A stretch of 64,000 bases of DNA from the NCBI GenBank assembly GCA_002118135.1, contig BDIU01000465.1:1-64000 (forward strand), in the 5' to 3' direction. The notes under the pieces were generated by a model. It was not told where the DNA came from and did no database searches. It was given only the letters and a program-made list of their open reading frames with translations. Position 1 is the first letter of the stretch. Each line of letters begins with the position of its first letter. A program made the translations under genes and the position numbers. Below are positions 10,861 to 20,672 of this stretch, piece after piece. The stretch is from Trebouxia sp. TZW2008 (lineage: Eukaryota; Chlorophyta; Trebouxiophyceae; Trebouxiales; Trebouxiaceae).

Positions 10861-13248
10861 TGTCTGCAGGTCCTGATCAGGCAAGGGAGGAAGAGGAATC
10901 ACGCCCAGCACCTCCGCGTTTTGGAAGCCTGACTGCACCAATGCACAGCTGTCAGCTCCATAGGCGGTCACAATTGTCACAGCTGCTGTGCTGTGCGCTA
11001 GTGTTCAAGTTTTACCGCAGCAATTTTCTGACGAAGCGAATCTTGCGGGTTGCTGACAGCGCTGCTCGGAATCTGTGCTTTGTAGCTGTGAGGTGTTGAG
11101 TAGTTGAGCAGAGTAGGCAACATGATATGGTATGTTAAGATACATGATACGGCATCACCATGGTTGTCTTGATGCAACCATTGCATACAGTAGAGCTAGC
11201 CCAAGTCAGCTCGGTTGCAGCTTAGCAGAATGTGGGTAAGATCAAGGCCACATGCCACAAGCACATGATGCAGAAGTGTCAAAGGTATGAAGCAGAAAAG
11301 CGTACCTCTAGCCGTTCAATGAGCGTCGCTAGCCTGTCAAAGTCAAAGGAGGGGTGCGGCAGCAGTATCACATGAGGTGGACGCTCTGTTAGCGCTTCCT
11401 GCATTCACCACAAGTGCGCTGACACTCTCTAGTCCCTGCACTAAAAAGCTGCTGCTTATTTGGACATTCTGAGTACACTCAAAGAACATTGGGCTGTCAC
11501 ATGTGAAAAACGCTGACAGCATAATTCATGGCAGCTGAGTTCAAGCAGGTCTTGGTGATTCATGGCATTTTTCTGTCTGGCTTTCAAGAGTTGAGTTCAG
11601 ACGATTCTGCAAAGGCGCTCAGTCGCTGCTGACGAGACAGAATTTGGGCAACACACACACCTAGCACATATGCTGGAATGTGAAATCATAATCATTCTTA
11701 TTATTTGGTGATTCATCCGAGCTTTGAGGTCAAGCTCACCTGAAGCCGAGGTATGACAGGGAATGACTCGGAAGCTGCATGGAAGCTGGCAGTCTCTATG
11801 TCAGGCAGAGCGACTGCAGTGATGCGAAGATGTCGTTGTAGCTTCCAAAAGCCGTCTGTGAGCTTATGGGCTGCCAATGTATCTCCCTGTGTACAATCAA
11901 GAAGTTAGAGTTTCAAGAAGCCTTTTGACAGCTTATTGGCAGCCAGTGTATCTCCCTGTGTACAAGCAAGAACGGAAGCTTTCCAGAAGCCATTCATCAC
12001 CTTATGGGCTGCCACTGTCAAACCCTGTGCCAGCCAAGCAGTCAAGAGCAGTCACTTGCATCGGTCTACCACAACGTAACAGGCGGATGCAAGCTGCAAC
12101 AGGCAGTAGCGGCTGGTAATGGCAACTTTAGGTTGGGGTTGCAGTGCAGGCCGTTGAACTGCCTTAGTTTTGCTGTTGTAGCATTGTGACCAAAGCAATG
12201 TAGGATGGGGACTTACTGCAGGCGTCCACGGTCTTGTGGTGAACCCCACCACCGAGGGTATGACTTTGCTGCTGCCAGAAAGCGCCTGCAAATGACAATC
12301 TTGTGGAGCTTTTAGTCTCAGCAGCAACTGCCCTTCAACTGGTGTCTAGCCTTGATTGTGAATAAGAATGTGTGAGTTGTCACCTTGAGCTGTGCTTGCA
12401 TGAGTCGCATAGCAGCTGAGGCAGTTTGATGGTTTGCAGAAGTTTGCACCACGACAAAGGAGGGCTTGACACCTTTGAGAACGGGCTGTAGTGCCTGCCA
12501 TGCCGCCTGCTTGCAGCACATTACTATCTAGTCTGCTGCATAGCAGTGCTGGCAGTACAAAGGAAGCCAGTGACCACAACAATGTCGTTTTGCACCTGAG
12601 CAGCTCGAGTACCGCCGCTAGCGTTCAAATGCGTGAAAGTGACGCAAGCTTGCGCTGCTTGTCCACTCTCTAACTGAAAGCTGAGGACCTCACGCACCGT
12701 TCCCTGCAGTAGCTGCTGGAATGTGACGGCATGCACGGTGGAACCTGCGGGTCAAACGGCAGCAAGGGTTACCGCAGAAAAAATAGCTGAAGTGCTTGCA
12801 AATCCGCATGTCACGGAACGCCACTCCGAAATGGAAGCACGACGCAAGACTTTGGCAAGCGTTGACGAGAGCATCTTGGTTGTGACCAGTTAGCTCAGGC
12901 TTGCCGGCGGGGCAACATGGGTGCTCATCAGCTGAGCTGCTACTCACAACCCAATGTCGTGGGTTTCGCGCTGAGAAGATGAGAATACGGCTTGCCCGCA
13001 AGTTGCACAACGCAGTCTGCGTTACGTCCTACGGGTTTGCGAACAACAACCATACTCACAGACTGCATAGTTGCTTCAGACCTGCTGCCGTTCTTAGGCT
13101 TCCGTGTCGACGCCTTTGGCGAGAGGCAAGATAGCCTTGTGTGATATAGTACGTACGTCACCTGCTGCCGCAGATCTGCACGAACGCACGTCGCAAAAAG
13201 CGATGTGCATGTCGACAAGTCGACCTTGAGCGCTGCGACCTGGGACAA
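10568..13248 (-). CDS. FIST-domain-like protein
   Basis: Several minus-strand exons chain in phase: about 12384-12506, 12217-12285, 11740-11886, 11306-11398 and 11016-11072. They read QALQPVLKGVKPSFVVVQTS, then VIPSVVGFTTRPWTPA, then LRITAVALPDIETASFHAAS, then PPHVILLPHPSFDFDRLATL, then IPSSAVSNPQDSLRQKIAA. The order resembles FIST proteins (F-box and intracellular signal transduction, predicted small-ligand sensors). Their N domain has an A..AL..L.G.KP..V.V..S pattern and their C domain has a LP.VE...F.....P stretch. A further exon (10730-10980) encodes TAYGADSCALVQSGFQ and an acidic Ala-rich tail; its junction with the previous exon could not be phased. N-terminal exons up to 13248 are tentative and the 3' end is not located. 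Assignment is by pattern only; another sensor-type family is possible. Confidence 0.5.
11845..12045. repeat. Triplicated exon start with acceptor (FIST-like gene)
   Basis: The string CAGTGTATCTCCCTGTGTAC or variants, with CTTATGGGCTGCCA-TGT, occurs three times (about 11865, 11935, 12005). On the minus strand each is a CAG acceptor followed by GDTLAAHKL-like codons. Only the copy nearest 11886 continues into the long open exon; an in-frame stop interrupts the middle copy. Confidence 0.8.
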
Positions 13249-13301
13249 CTTTGCTGTGCCAGCTCTGATTCATACTGCTTTGGGGCATTGTGTCAGACCA
13301 T
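13249..13301. promoter_or_regulatory. Very short divergent promoter, FIST-like / PEX16
   Basis: If the FIST-like gene starts at the ATG at 13248, only about 50 bp separate it from the PEX16 start at 13302. The two genes are divergent and must share control sequence, possibly reaching into the first exons. The FIST-like start is uncertain. Confidence 0.35.
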
Positions 13302-16300
13302 ATGAAGCCCGTTCAGCAGTACAAGGCTTGGGTGCGAGCCAACAGCACTTTGATCGGCGCAATCGAAGGAGGCCTTTCGAGTCTAACTTGGCTGCTTCCG
13401 GATCGCTTTTCCGATTCAGAGCTGAGCCTCGAGGGCTTGAACACATTCATCGGACTGCTCTCTCTATACAACGAGAGCATCCTGCAAGAAGCTGCATACC
13501 TCAAAGATCAGAAGCAGCCTGCACCATGGCCTTTTTGGCTGGGTGCTATCAAGCAAGTGAGTCGGCTGTAACTAGTGAAAGTCATCAGCTTGCAGAAGCG
13601 TGTTCACTTGGTTGAAGACACCCCCTTGCTTTACAGGTTGAGGTGCTAGTTGAAATGGCTGCACAAAGTCAGCAGAAGCAAGGGAAGATGAATGTCTACA
13701 CTCCCCTTGTTTTGGTGGAGGCAGTCAAGTGAGCCTTGCAAAACATCCTCTTTTAACTACTCCATATACTCACCATGTCTGTGTCACGACCTTTCACTGC
13801 TCCAGCTCACTGAGCATTCATGCATGCTCAGAACACTCCTGAGACTTGCCATCTTTCAGCATGCCTGTGTTTGTAGCATTTTCTGCTTCAGGCTGCTGAG
13901 CATTCACGCTTGCTCAGGTCACTCCTGAGGCTTGCCATCATTCAACGGTTTGGAGACAGAATCCTCACAGATGGCGGCATGACTTCAAGTGATGGAGATG
14001 AGGCACCTGCATCACAGACCTCGCCTGAGATGCGAGCACAGGTGAGTTTGCCTAAAACAACACCTTGACGCCTGTCCAAACTGTCAATTTGCTCTAGGCT
14101 CTTTCCTACCTCAATCGCTGATATCAGTCAATGCATCGATTGATGATTGCTGTCGTACGGACCGGGCAGGGGTCGTACACTGGCATGCAGTTTAGACAGA
14201 AATAGATGGGTCTGCTAGCTGATATGGGTTTGCTGGCAAAGAGAGTTTCATGACATGCTATGTGGTAAATGCAGGCCGTGTATGCTGCCTTTGCCAGATT
14301 CAGAGCATGCCACCGTAATAAGTTTTGCAGGCAGACAGCAGACTCATTCCCATCAACAGCAGAGGCTGGAAGTGCAGCCATCAACATGCTGCAGCCACAG
14401 CTGCTGAGCCCACACCTTTTGGTGGACAAGATGCACAGCCGACCAGAGCCTGACATGCCATGTACTGAATGCAGGCCGTGTATGCTGCCTTTGCCAGATT
14501 CAGGGCCCGCCACCGTGTTGGGTCTCGCAGGCAGGCAGCGGAATCATCCCCATCAACAGTAGAGGCTGACAGTACAGCCATCAACACGCTACAGCATATC
14601 ACAGCCACAGCTGCTGAGCCCACACCTTTTGGTGGACAAAATGCACAGCCAACCAGAGCCTGACATGCCATGTACTGAATGCAGGCCGTGTATGCTGCCT
14701 TTGCCAGATTCAGGGCCTGCCACCGTGTTGGGTCTTGCAGGCAGACAGCGGAACCATCCCCATCAACAGTAGAGGCTGACAGTACAGCCATCAACACGCT
14801 ACAGCATGTCACAGCCACAGCTGCTGAGCCAACACCCTTTGGTGGACAAGACCCACAGCAAATTAGAGCTGACATGCCATGTACTGAATGCAGGCTGTGT
14901 ACGCTGCCTTTGCCAGATTCAGGGCACACCACCGCGTGGGATCTCACAGGCAGACAGCGGACTCATCCCCATCAACAGCAGAGGCTGAGAGCGCAGCCAT
15001 CAACAAGCTGCAGCATGTCACAGACACAGCTGCTGAACTCACACCCTTTGGTGGACAAGACGCACAGCAAGCTAGAGCCTGACATGCCATGTACTGAATG
15101 CAGGCCGTGTATGCTGCCTTTGCCAGATTCAGGGCACGCCACCGTGTGGGATCTCGCAGGCAGACAGCGGACTCAACCCCACCAACAGCAGAGGCTGAAA
15201 GTGCAGCTATCAACATGCTGCAGCATGTCACAGCCACAGCTGCTGAGCCCACACCTGTTGGTGGACAAGACCCACAGCAAGCTAGTCCCTCTGGCATCCG
15301 CAGCATACCCAGTCAGCAAAGTGACTTGCATAGCATGACCAGCCCAGCAGCAGAGCTGGGCTCAGCAGACAGGTGAATTGCACAAGCTGACCTGCTTTGA
15401 CAGAGCTTGAGGTGTGCACACATGATGCTCAATGCCTATTGCAGTAACCACATGACCATTGCCAAAACAGTCAGCAAAGCGACTTGCATAGCATGACCAG
15501 CCCAGCAGCAGAATGGTGCGCAGCAGACAGGTGTGTCATACAGTGACTTCTCTTTGAAACTATGCTTTACCAAAAGAAATGTCCAAACACCAAAATGTCC
15601 TTACTCAGAGGGACCACTGCAGGCAGAATACAGTGATTGGTTCCCAAGTGTATTGTCCTTACATCAGGAATGACCTTACATCAAGTGTCCTTACAGACAC
15701 AAATTACTGTACAAGCTGACTGAGCTTGAGGCAGCTGAGCTGCTGCTTCTTTCACAGTAGGCATGTGGTTTCCTACATATGACAACATGGGGTATCAAAG
15801 GGAAACCGTACCAAACTGGTTGAAGACAGTTGATTGCTCCAGAACGTACCTAGCTGGGCCTGCTGAGCCTGTTTAGCATACAGTCAGAATGAAATAATAT
15901 GAAAGGGAAACATGAAGCTGTCTCCAAAAGATGTACACATGAACAGATAGATTTCAAATTCAAAGGTGCACTTCATGACCATGCAGACATGCTGGGGCCA
16001 GTGCGCAGAAACACAGCAAGCACTCAGCTGCCACAAGTATACGCCAGCGCTATCTTGGGTCTGTGAATTGCTTCACAGCTTGGACATGGCAGCGCCAAAC
16101 ACATCTGAGAGGGGTGCTTTCAAGGGCGTGTCACTGTACTCCTTGCCAGAGGGCTCCCTCTACTGGGTGGAACAATATATCTTCTTGTTCCTTTTTGACA
16201 CTGTCAGTGTCCTGATCTAAGAGCTGGTCCACAGGTCAGACATGGCAGCGCCAAGCACACCTGAGAGGGGCGCGTCCAAGGATCTGTCATCGCATCCCTT

Positions 16301-19300
16301 GCCTGCCAGCCCAGGGGCCTCCCGCTACTGAGTGAAACTGTCCAGTTCTTCTTCCCCTTGGATGCGGTCTTGATTTTGAGAGCTGGTGCACAGGTCAGGC
16401 ATGCCAGCGTTAAGAGCACACCTGAGAGAGGTGATTCCAGGAGGTTGTCATTGCATTCCTTACCTGCCAGCCTAGAGGGCTCCCCCTACTGAGTGGAATA
16501 GCCATTTTTCTTGTTCCCTTTTGACACTGTCAGTATCTTGAATTTGAGAGCTGGTCCACAGGTCAAACATGGCAGCGCCAAGCACACCTGAGAGAGGCGC
16601 GTCCAAGGATTTGTCATCGCATCCCTTGCCTGCCAGCCCAGCGGAATCACCCTACTGGTGGGACCTACCCCAAGACACCCTTTGGCCTGAAGAAGATGCA
16701 CGGAGTAAGCCTCAAGATTTCCTGCGTTATGGTCACACTGCAATATTGTGCAACGTTTATCATTGCATCGCCTGCCTGCCAGCCCAGGGGGGTCCCCATG
16801 CTGGTGGGACCTACCCCAAGACACCCTCTGGCCTGAACAAAATGCACGGAGTAAGCACTCACACTGTTGTACTGTGTGTGCACGACGACATACTATGCAA
16901 CACAATGTCATTGCATTCCTTGCCTGCCAGGCCAGCGGGGTGCCCCTACTGGTGGGACTTACCCCAAGACACCCTCTGGCCTGAAGAAGATGCACAGAGT
17001 ACGCTCTCAGGCTGTGCAGGCCCAGAGTGTTGGTATGCACTGTATGGTTGTGAGCGCATTGATAGAGTTTTGCTGCACCACAGCCTCACACATCAGCATG
17101 TGAAGTTGTGAGCCTCTTATGACGACAGCGGTACAACAGGTCCAAGGGCTCCAAGTTGTGTTGTGAAGTGTGGGTCACTTGCAGATGAGCTTGAGTCAGA
17201 GAGCACTGTGACAACAACAGCTAGTCAGAAGATGCCGCTTGTGGCTGAAATTGTAAGGGTCTTTTTTTTGAAGTCAGATTGATCCAACTTTATGTCATTT
17301 GCAGGTGAACTTGCACCACAGAGCAGCATTACCGAAACAGCTGATGAGAAGATGCACGAGGTCCAAGCAGCCGTCAAGCACCAGAAGACTTTAGCCTCAA
17401 GACTTGTAAAAATGTCGGACCAGAAACTGAATGTACAGCCCACGTTCAATGCAACAATGCTGTTTGTGGCTCAGACTGTTCAAGTCGTTGGCATGCGCAG
17501 GTGAATGTGAGTCACAGAGTAGGGTGGCCACCACAGCTGGTGAGAAGATGCAAGAGGTGCAGGGAGCTGCCAAGCAGCAGTAGGCCTTGGCCTTCAGGCT
17601 CATCAAGAATGTGGACCAGACACAAGTTGTAAAGCCCACAGCCGACACAAGCGTGCTGCTTCTGGTGTAGACTGCTGCAAGTCTGTGTCACATGCAGGTG
17701 AACTTGAGTCAGAGAGCAGCGTGACGACAACAGCTGATGAGAAGATGCGAGAGGTGCAGGCAGCTGCAAAGCAGCAACAAGCTTTGGCCTTCAGGCTCAT
17801 CAAGGCCGGCGAGCTCATGCACATCTGCCGGCCCCTCGCTCATGTACTTGCCCTCAGAAGGTAGGCTATCTGACTGCACGCACAGCAGCTCTTCCGTGCA
17901 TACAGGGCGCAGTTGTACATCAACTGTTCTAAGGCGCCAAGCGTAGTACGTGGTGACAGAGCTGCCAACCTTTGGCTTCTGTACTTGCCCTTAGAAGGTG
18001 GGCTATCTAACTGCACAGCAGAAGAACGCTTTGTCCACGCAGAGCCCAATCCTGCATCAAATTGATGTAACTGCTCATAGTTGGGTTTGGTGACGCATCT
18101 GTCTACGGTGACTTGCTGCTGTTAGTGGTGCTGCGAGGCCGTCATTATGCCCATGATTTCACGTGGTATGCTCTGATCAACAGGCTGAGCACAGACAATG
18201 TGCATCAGCCATGCATATTGTGCAGTCAGTAGCTGGTTTGGATTGCTTCTGCAAACTCCTCTGCAACATTTCATGCTTGCACTACCAGGCCTGCTTTGGC
18301 AACCTGTGACTGCTGCAACACAACACACAAGCAGACCAACCAGTTTTGTTCTTGCTGTTGCAGGTATGGCAGACAGTCTTGGAAACCTTGGCGCCTGTCC
18401 TTAGCTGTAGACCTTGCATCCTCCCAGCTTTCAAATCTGCATCCCAGTGATATCAAGCCATTCACGCTAGTGATTTTGATCTTGCAGATATGGCAGACAG
18501 TCCTGGAAGCCTTGGCTGCTATCCTTAGCTGTAGACCTTGCATCATTCCAGCTATCGAACATGGGCGCCCAAGTTGCACAGAAGGAGATTCAGACAGATA
18601 TGGTGAAGCCAGGTCTCTCCACCAGTGGCAGCATGCTGCTACTGTACAGTCTGCAAGCCTTCAAGTAAGCCTGCCTTGACACTGGCTTTACTGTGTGGTT
18701 AAATCTTGTTGCTGTGGTTGCATTCTGGCCCAAGCCAGGGGATTGCTGTCATACTGAACCAAGATGACAGTGATCCCATGACTTGGTTTGTAGCTCAAGT
18801 GGCGCAAAGGGAGATCAAAACAGATGTGGTGAAGCCAGGCCTCTCCACCAGTGGCAGTATGCTGCTGCTGTACAGTCTACAAGCCTTCAAGTAAGCCTTG
18901 CCTTGACACTGTCTTTACCTCAAGTTGGATCTTGGTGCTGTGATTGCATTCCGGCCCAAGCCAGGGGATTGCTGTCAAATCGAACATAGATGACAAGGTT
19001 GCCTTAGCTTGGTAGCTCAAGTGGCACAAAGGCAGATCAAAGCCAGGTCTGTCCACCAGCAGCAGTGTGCTGCTGCTGTACAGTCTGCAAGCCTTCAAGT
19101 AAGTCTGCCTGGACACGATTTGCGTTTAGCGGTTGGGGCTTCTCTTTGTGCCTGCATGCCACCTTTGACCTGATTGAGGCAGTAGACATTTGCACAGCTA
19201 GAGCTTTTTACCGGAAAGCAGTATTCTATCAGAACAACCTTCAAGTTGAGCTTTGCAGGCTCTATGATGCATGCAAGTATGCTCTTGATCTTGCATATGC

Positions 19301-20021
19301 TACATAGTCAAGCACCCTGTTGCATGCCTTTTCAGCAAGTGTGTGCCAGCCTTTTCAGCAAAAGTGTGCCAGCCTTTTCAGCAAGTTTGTGCCAGCCTTT
19401 TCAGCAAAAGCGTGCAAGCAAGTGATGACACAAAGCTTCCATAACACAGCAGATGAATGCTTGTTCCACAACACAGCAGATGGATGCTTCTCAGTTGGCA
19501 TATGCGGCAAGCCGATGTGTGATGCGTCAGCATTTTGTGTCAACGTGAGCTGTTGTGAATCCAGGTGGACACCAGTAGAACAAAGGGAGCTTACCAGGCG
19601 TAAGCTTCTGATCATGTATTACCTTATCAGGAGCCCCTTCTTTGAGCAGTACACCAGGTAATCGTCATCAACAAGATTACTTTGGCACAGGGTTGACATG
19701 CATGCACAGCGCATTAAGCCTATCCTGCGGATTGTTACACTTGTATGGCAATTTGTGTGCAGCCAAACTGTGTACATGTGGTTATAATCGAACATATCCT
19801 GTTGTGCCTGCCATGCGGCAGCTTTTAGTTGTATATGACTTTGCATGCAGCCAAACTTGATACATGCGGGCATGATGGAACATGACTTGCTGTGCAGAGG
19901 CGTGGTGGAGTCAACACTCAGCCTTGTTCGACCAGTACCCTTGATTGGCGCCCTTGCAGAGAAGGCTGGCGAAATTTTGTTTGGCATCCAGCAATACTAC
20001 ACTTACACCAGCGCCAGCTGA
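13302..20021 (+). CDS. PEX16: Peroxisomal membrane protein PEX16 (peroxin-16)
   Basis: PEX16 is an integral peroxisomal/ER membrane protein that acts with PEX3 and PEX19 in peroxisomal membrane-protein insertion. Nine exons join in phase throughout: 13302-13556, 13637-13728, 13918-14041, 15104-15372, 16562-16704, 17698-17860, 18488-18664, 19565-19657 and 19898-20021. Together they give 479 residues, against about 367 in Arabidopsis. Exon 1 reads YKAWVRANSTLIGAIEGGLS and LTWLLPDRFSDSE. Exons 2-3 read LVEMAAQS and VKSLLRLAII. Exon 6 ends ICRPLAHVLALRR and exon 7 begins YGRQSWKPWLLSLAVDLAS. Exon 8 reads RRKLLIMYYLIRSPFFEQYT and exon 9 PLIGALAEKAGEI, ending QQYYTYTSAS. All are plant PEX16 landmarks in order. 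The extra length lies in the low-complexity middle (exons 4-5). Introns 3-7 are loaded with decayed copies of adjacent exon junctions. The first ATG at 13302 matches the family N-terminus. Confidence 0.95.
13800..13850 (+). repeat. Decayed copy of PEX16 exon 3 start
   Basis: TGCTCAGAACACTCCTGAGA followed by CTTGCCATCTTTCAGCATGC repeats the exon 3 acceptor and first codons (LLRLAI) found at 13911-13945. It lies 114 bp upstream and has no downstream open frame, so it is a pseudo-exon. Confidence 0.8.
14260..15310 (+). repeat. About 209-bp tandem array of PEX16 exon 4, five copies
   Basis: CAGGCCGTGTATGCTGCCTT starts units at about 14272, 14472, 14682, 14891 (variant) and 15101, a period of 200-210 bp. 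All include the acceptor, AVYAAFARFRA and the Ala/Thr/Pro-rich region. Only the last copy runs on to a donor at 15372 in the phase needed by exon 5. The 209-210 bp period means concatenated copies would mostly shift frame, so these are likely intronic relics or mutually exclusive exons. Confidence 0.9.
15470..15530 (+). repeat. Copy of PEX16 exon 4 end with donor
   Basis: CAGTCAGCAAAGCGACTTGC followed by ATAGCATGACCAGCCCAGCAG and AGACAG|GTG repeats the exon 4 3' end seen at 15311-15374, about 160 bp downstream. Confidence 0.8.
15541..15709 (-). mobile_element. Pogo/Emigrant-like MITE, copy 1 (PEX16 intron 4)
   Basis: The 169-bp element is flanked by TA on both sides (15539-15540 and 15710-15711) and begins CAGTGACTTCTCTTTGAAAC. 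Its right end, read in reverse complement, begins CAGTAATTTGTGTCTGTAAG and continues GGACACTTGATG. The same GGACACTTGATG follows the left terminus of the element at 52733. Internal TGTCCTTACTCAGAGGGACC also matches that element in reverse complement. TA target duplication plus CAGT termini are typical of Tc1/mariner-pogo MITEs such as plant Emigrant. No coding capacity. Confidence 0.75.
16085..17010 (+). repeat. Tandem copies around PEX16 exon 5
   Basis: The acceptor plus MAAPSTPERG region occurs at about 16085, 16240, 16400 and 16562. The 3' part (GGTGGGACCTACCCCAAGAC, then GAGTAAGC donor) occurs at about 16650, 16800 and 16950. Only the 16562-16704 segment has both splice sites in the phases of its neighbours. 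Earlier copies have lost frame or end early (ACTGAGTGG). Confidence 0.85.
17165..17700 (+). repeat. Decayed copies of PEX16 exon 6 start
   Basis: Three upstream copies (about 17180-17260, 17300-17420, 17500-17630) repeat the CAG|GTGAACTTG acceptor and the GATGAGAAGATGC-AGAGGT stretch of exon 6 (17698-17860). They stop before the conserved ICRPLAHV region. Period roughly 195 bp. One carries an in-frame stop (AAGCAGCAGTAGGCC). Confidence 0.85.
18355..18480 (+). repeat. Copy of PEX16 exon 7 start
   Basis: CAGGTATGGCAGACAGTCTT begins a second, intact-looking YGRQSWKPW exon start (18364 on), 124 bp upstream of the one at 18488. It keeps the acceptor but no donor fits before sequence divergence. 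It could be an alternative first half of exon 7. Confidence 0.75.
18560..19110 (+). repeat. About 226-bp tandem repeat of PEX16 exon 7 end, three copies
   Basis: GAAGCCAGG-CTCTCCACCAG through AGCCTTCAAGTAAG occurs at about 18605-18668, 18831-18895 and 19040-19103. All three keep the CTTCAA|GTAAG donor. Shared intronic GGCCCAAGCCAGGGGATTGC follows copies one and two. The first copy is contiguous with YGRQSWKPW and is taken as functional. Confidence 0.85.
19325..19412 (+). repeat. Short minisatellite, about 21-bp unit
   Basis: The unit GTGTGCCAGCCTTTTCAGCA and variants repeats about four times. The TTTTCAG core resembles an acceptor, but no exon follows. Confidence 0.75.
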
Positions 20022-20672
20022 CAGCAACCCCTGTTTTGAAGCATCCTTTGTGATGACATGTGCCTGGGCCTGTGCATGATTTACATCGCGATTTTCTCGT
20101 GAAGATACCATTATGCAGCCTCTCAGGTTGACCAATGTTGCTGTACATTTGATGTCAGATTGTGCCTCGACTTTCAGTCCTTGAATAATTTTCGTCTGCG
20201 TGAGCTTTGCTAGCACGCTTGCAAATGACGGCATCCACCTGACAACTGCAAAGAGCATGTACGCACTGTTGCTGCTACAACAAGCTGCAGCATTTGAGGT
20301 TACATTGAGAAGTATGCAAAAACAGCCTGCTGAAATGCGGATGATCACCACACGTCAATCTTTACAGCAGCAATACGTGTATATTACAGAAGGCTTAAAT
20401 GGACTATGCAGCAGACACAGTTGACGTTCTTGTAATAAAGATATGACCACAAGTGCGGGCAGAAGCAATGCTGACAGAACCATAGAAGCTGAGGCTGACA
20501 GCCATGCGTGCAAGCCAAGCTGCGAAACGTCTCAGAGATGAACTTTCAAGCATCAACATTCAAGGGCCACATACAATCACAGATGACACATGATTGCCAA
20601 ATCATTGACAAATGATCCACAGTCAAGTCTGCCCAAAAAGGCACACACGACTCCTGACTTGTCCGTTCACCC
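20022..20672. other. Intergenic, convergent 3' ends
   Basis: This lies between the 3' ends of PEX16 and the bHLH gene. No supported gene or repeat was seen. Confidence 0.45.

Noticed and set aside
14381..15306. Minus-strand open frames of 120-188 codons opposite the PEX16 exon 4 array
   Set aside because: Repeat-driven antisense frames; the plus strand fits the PEX16 splice chain.
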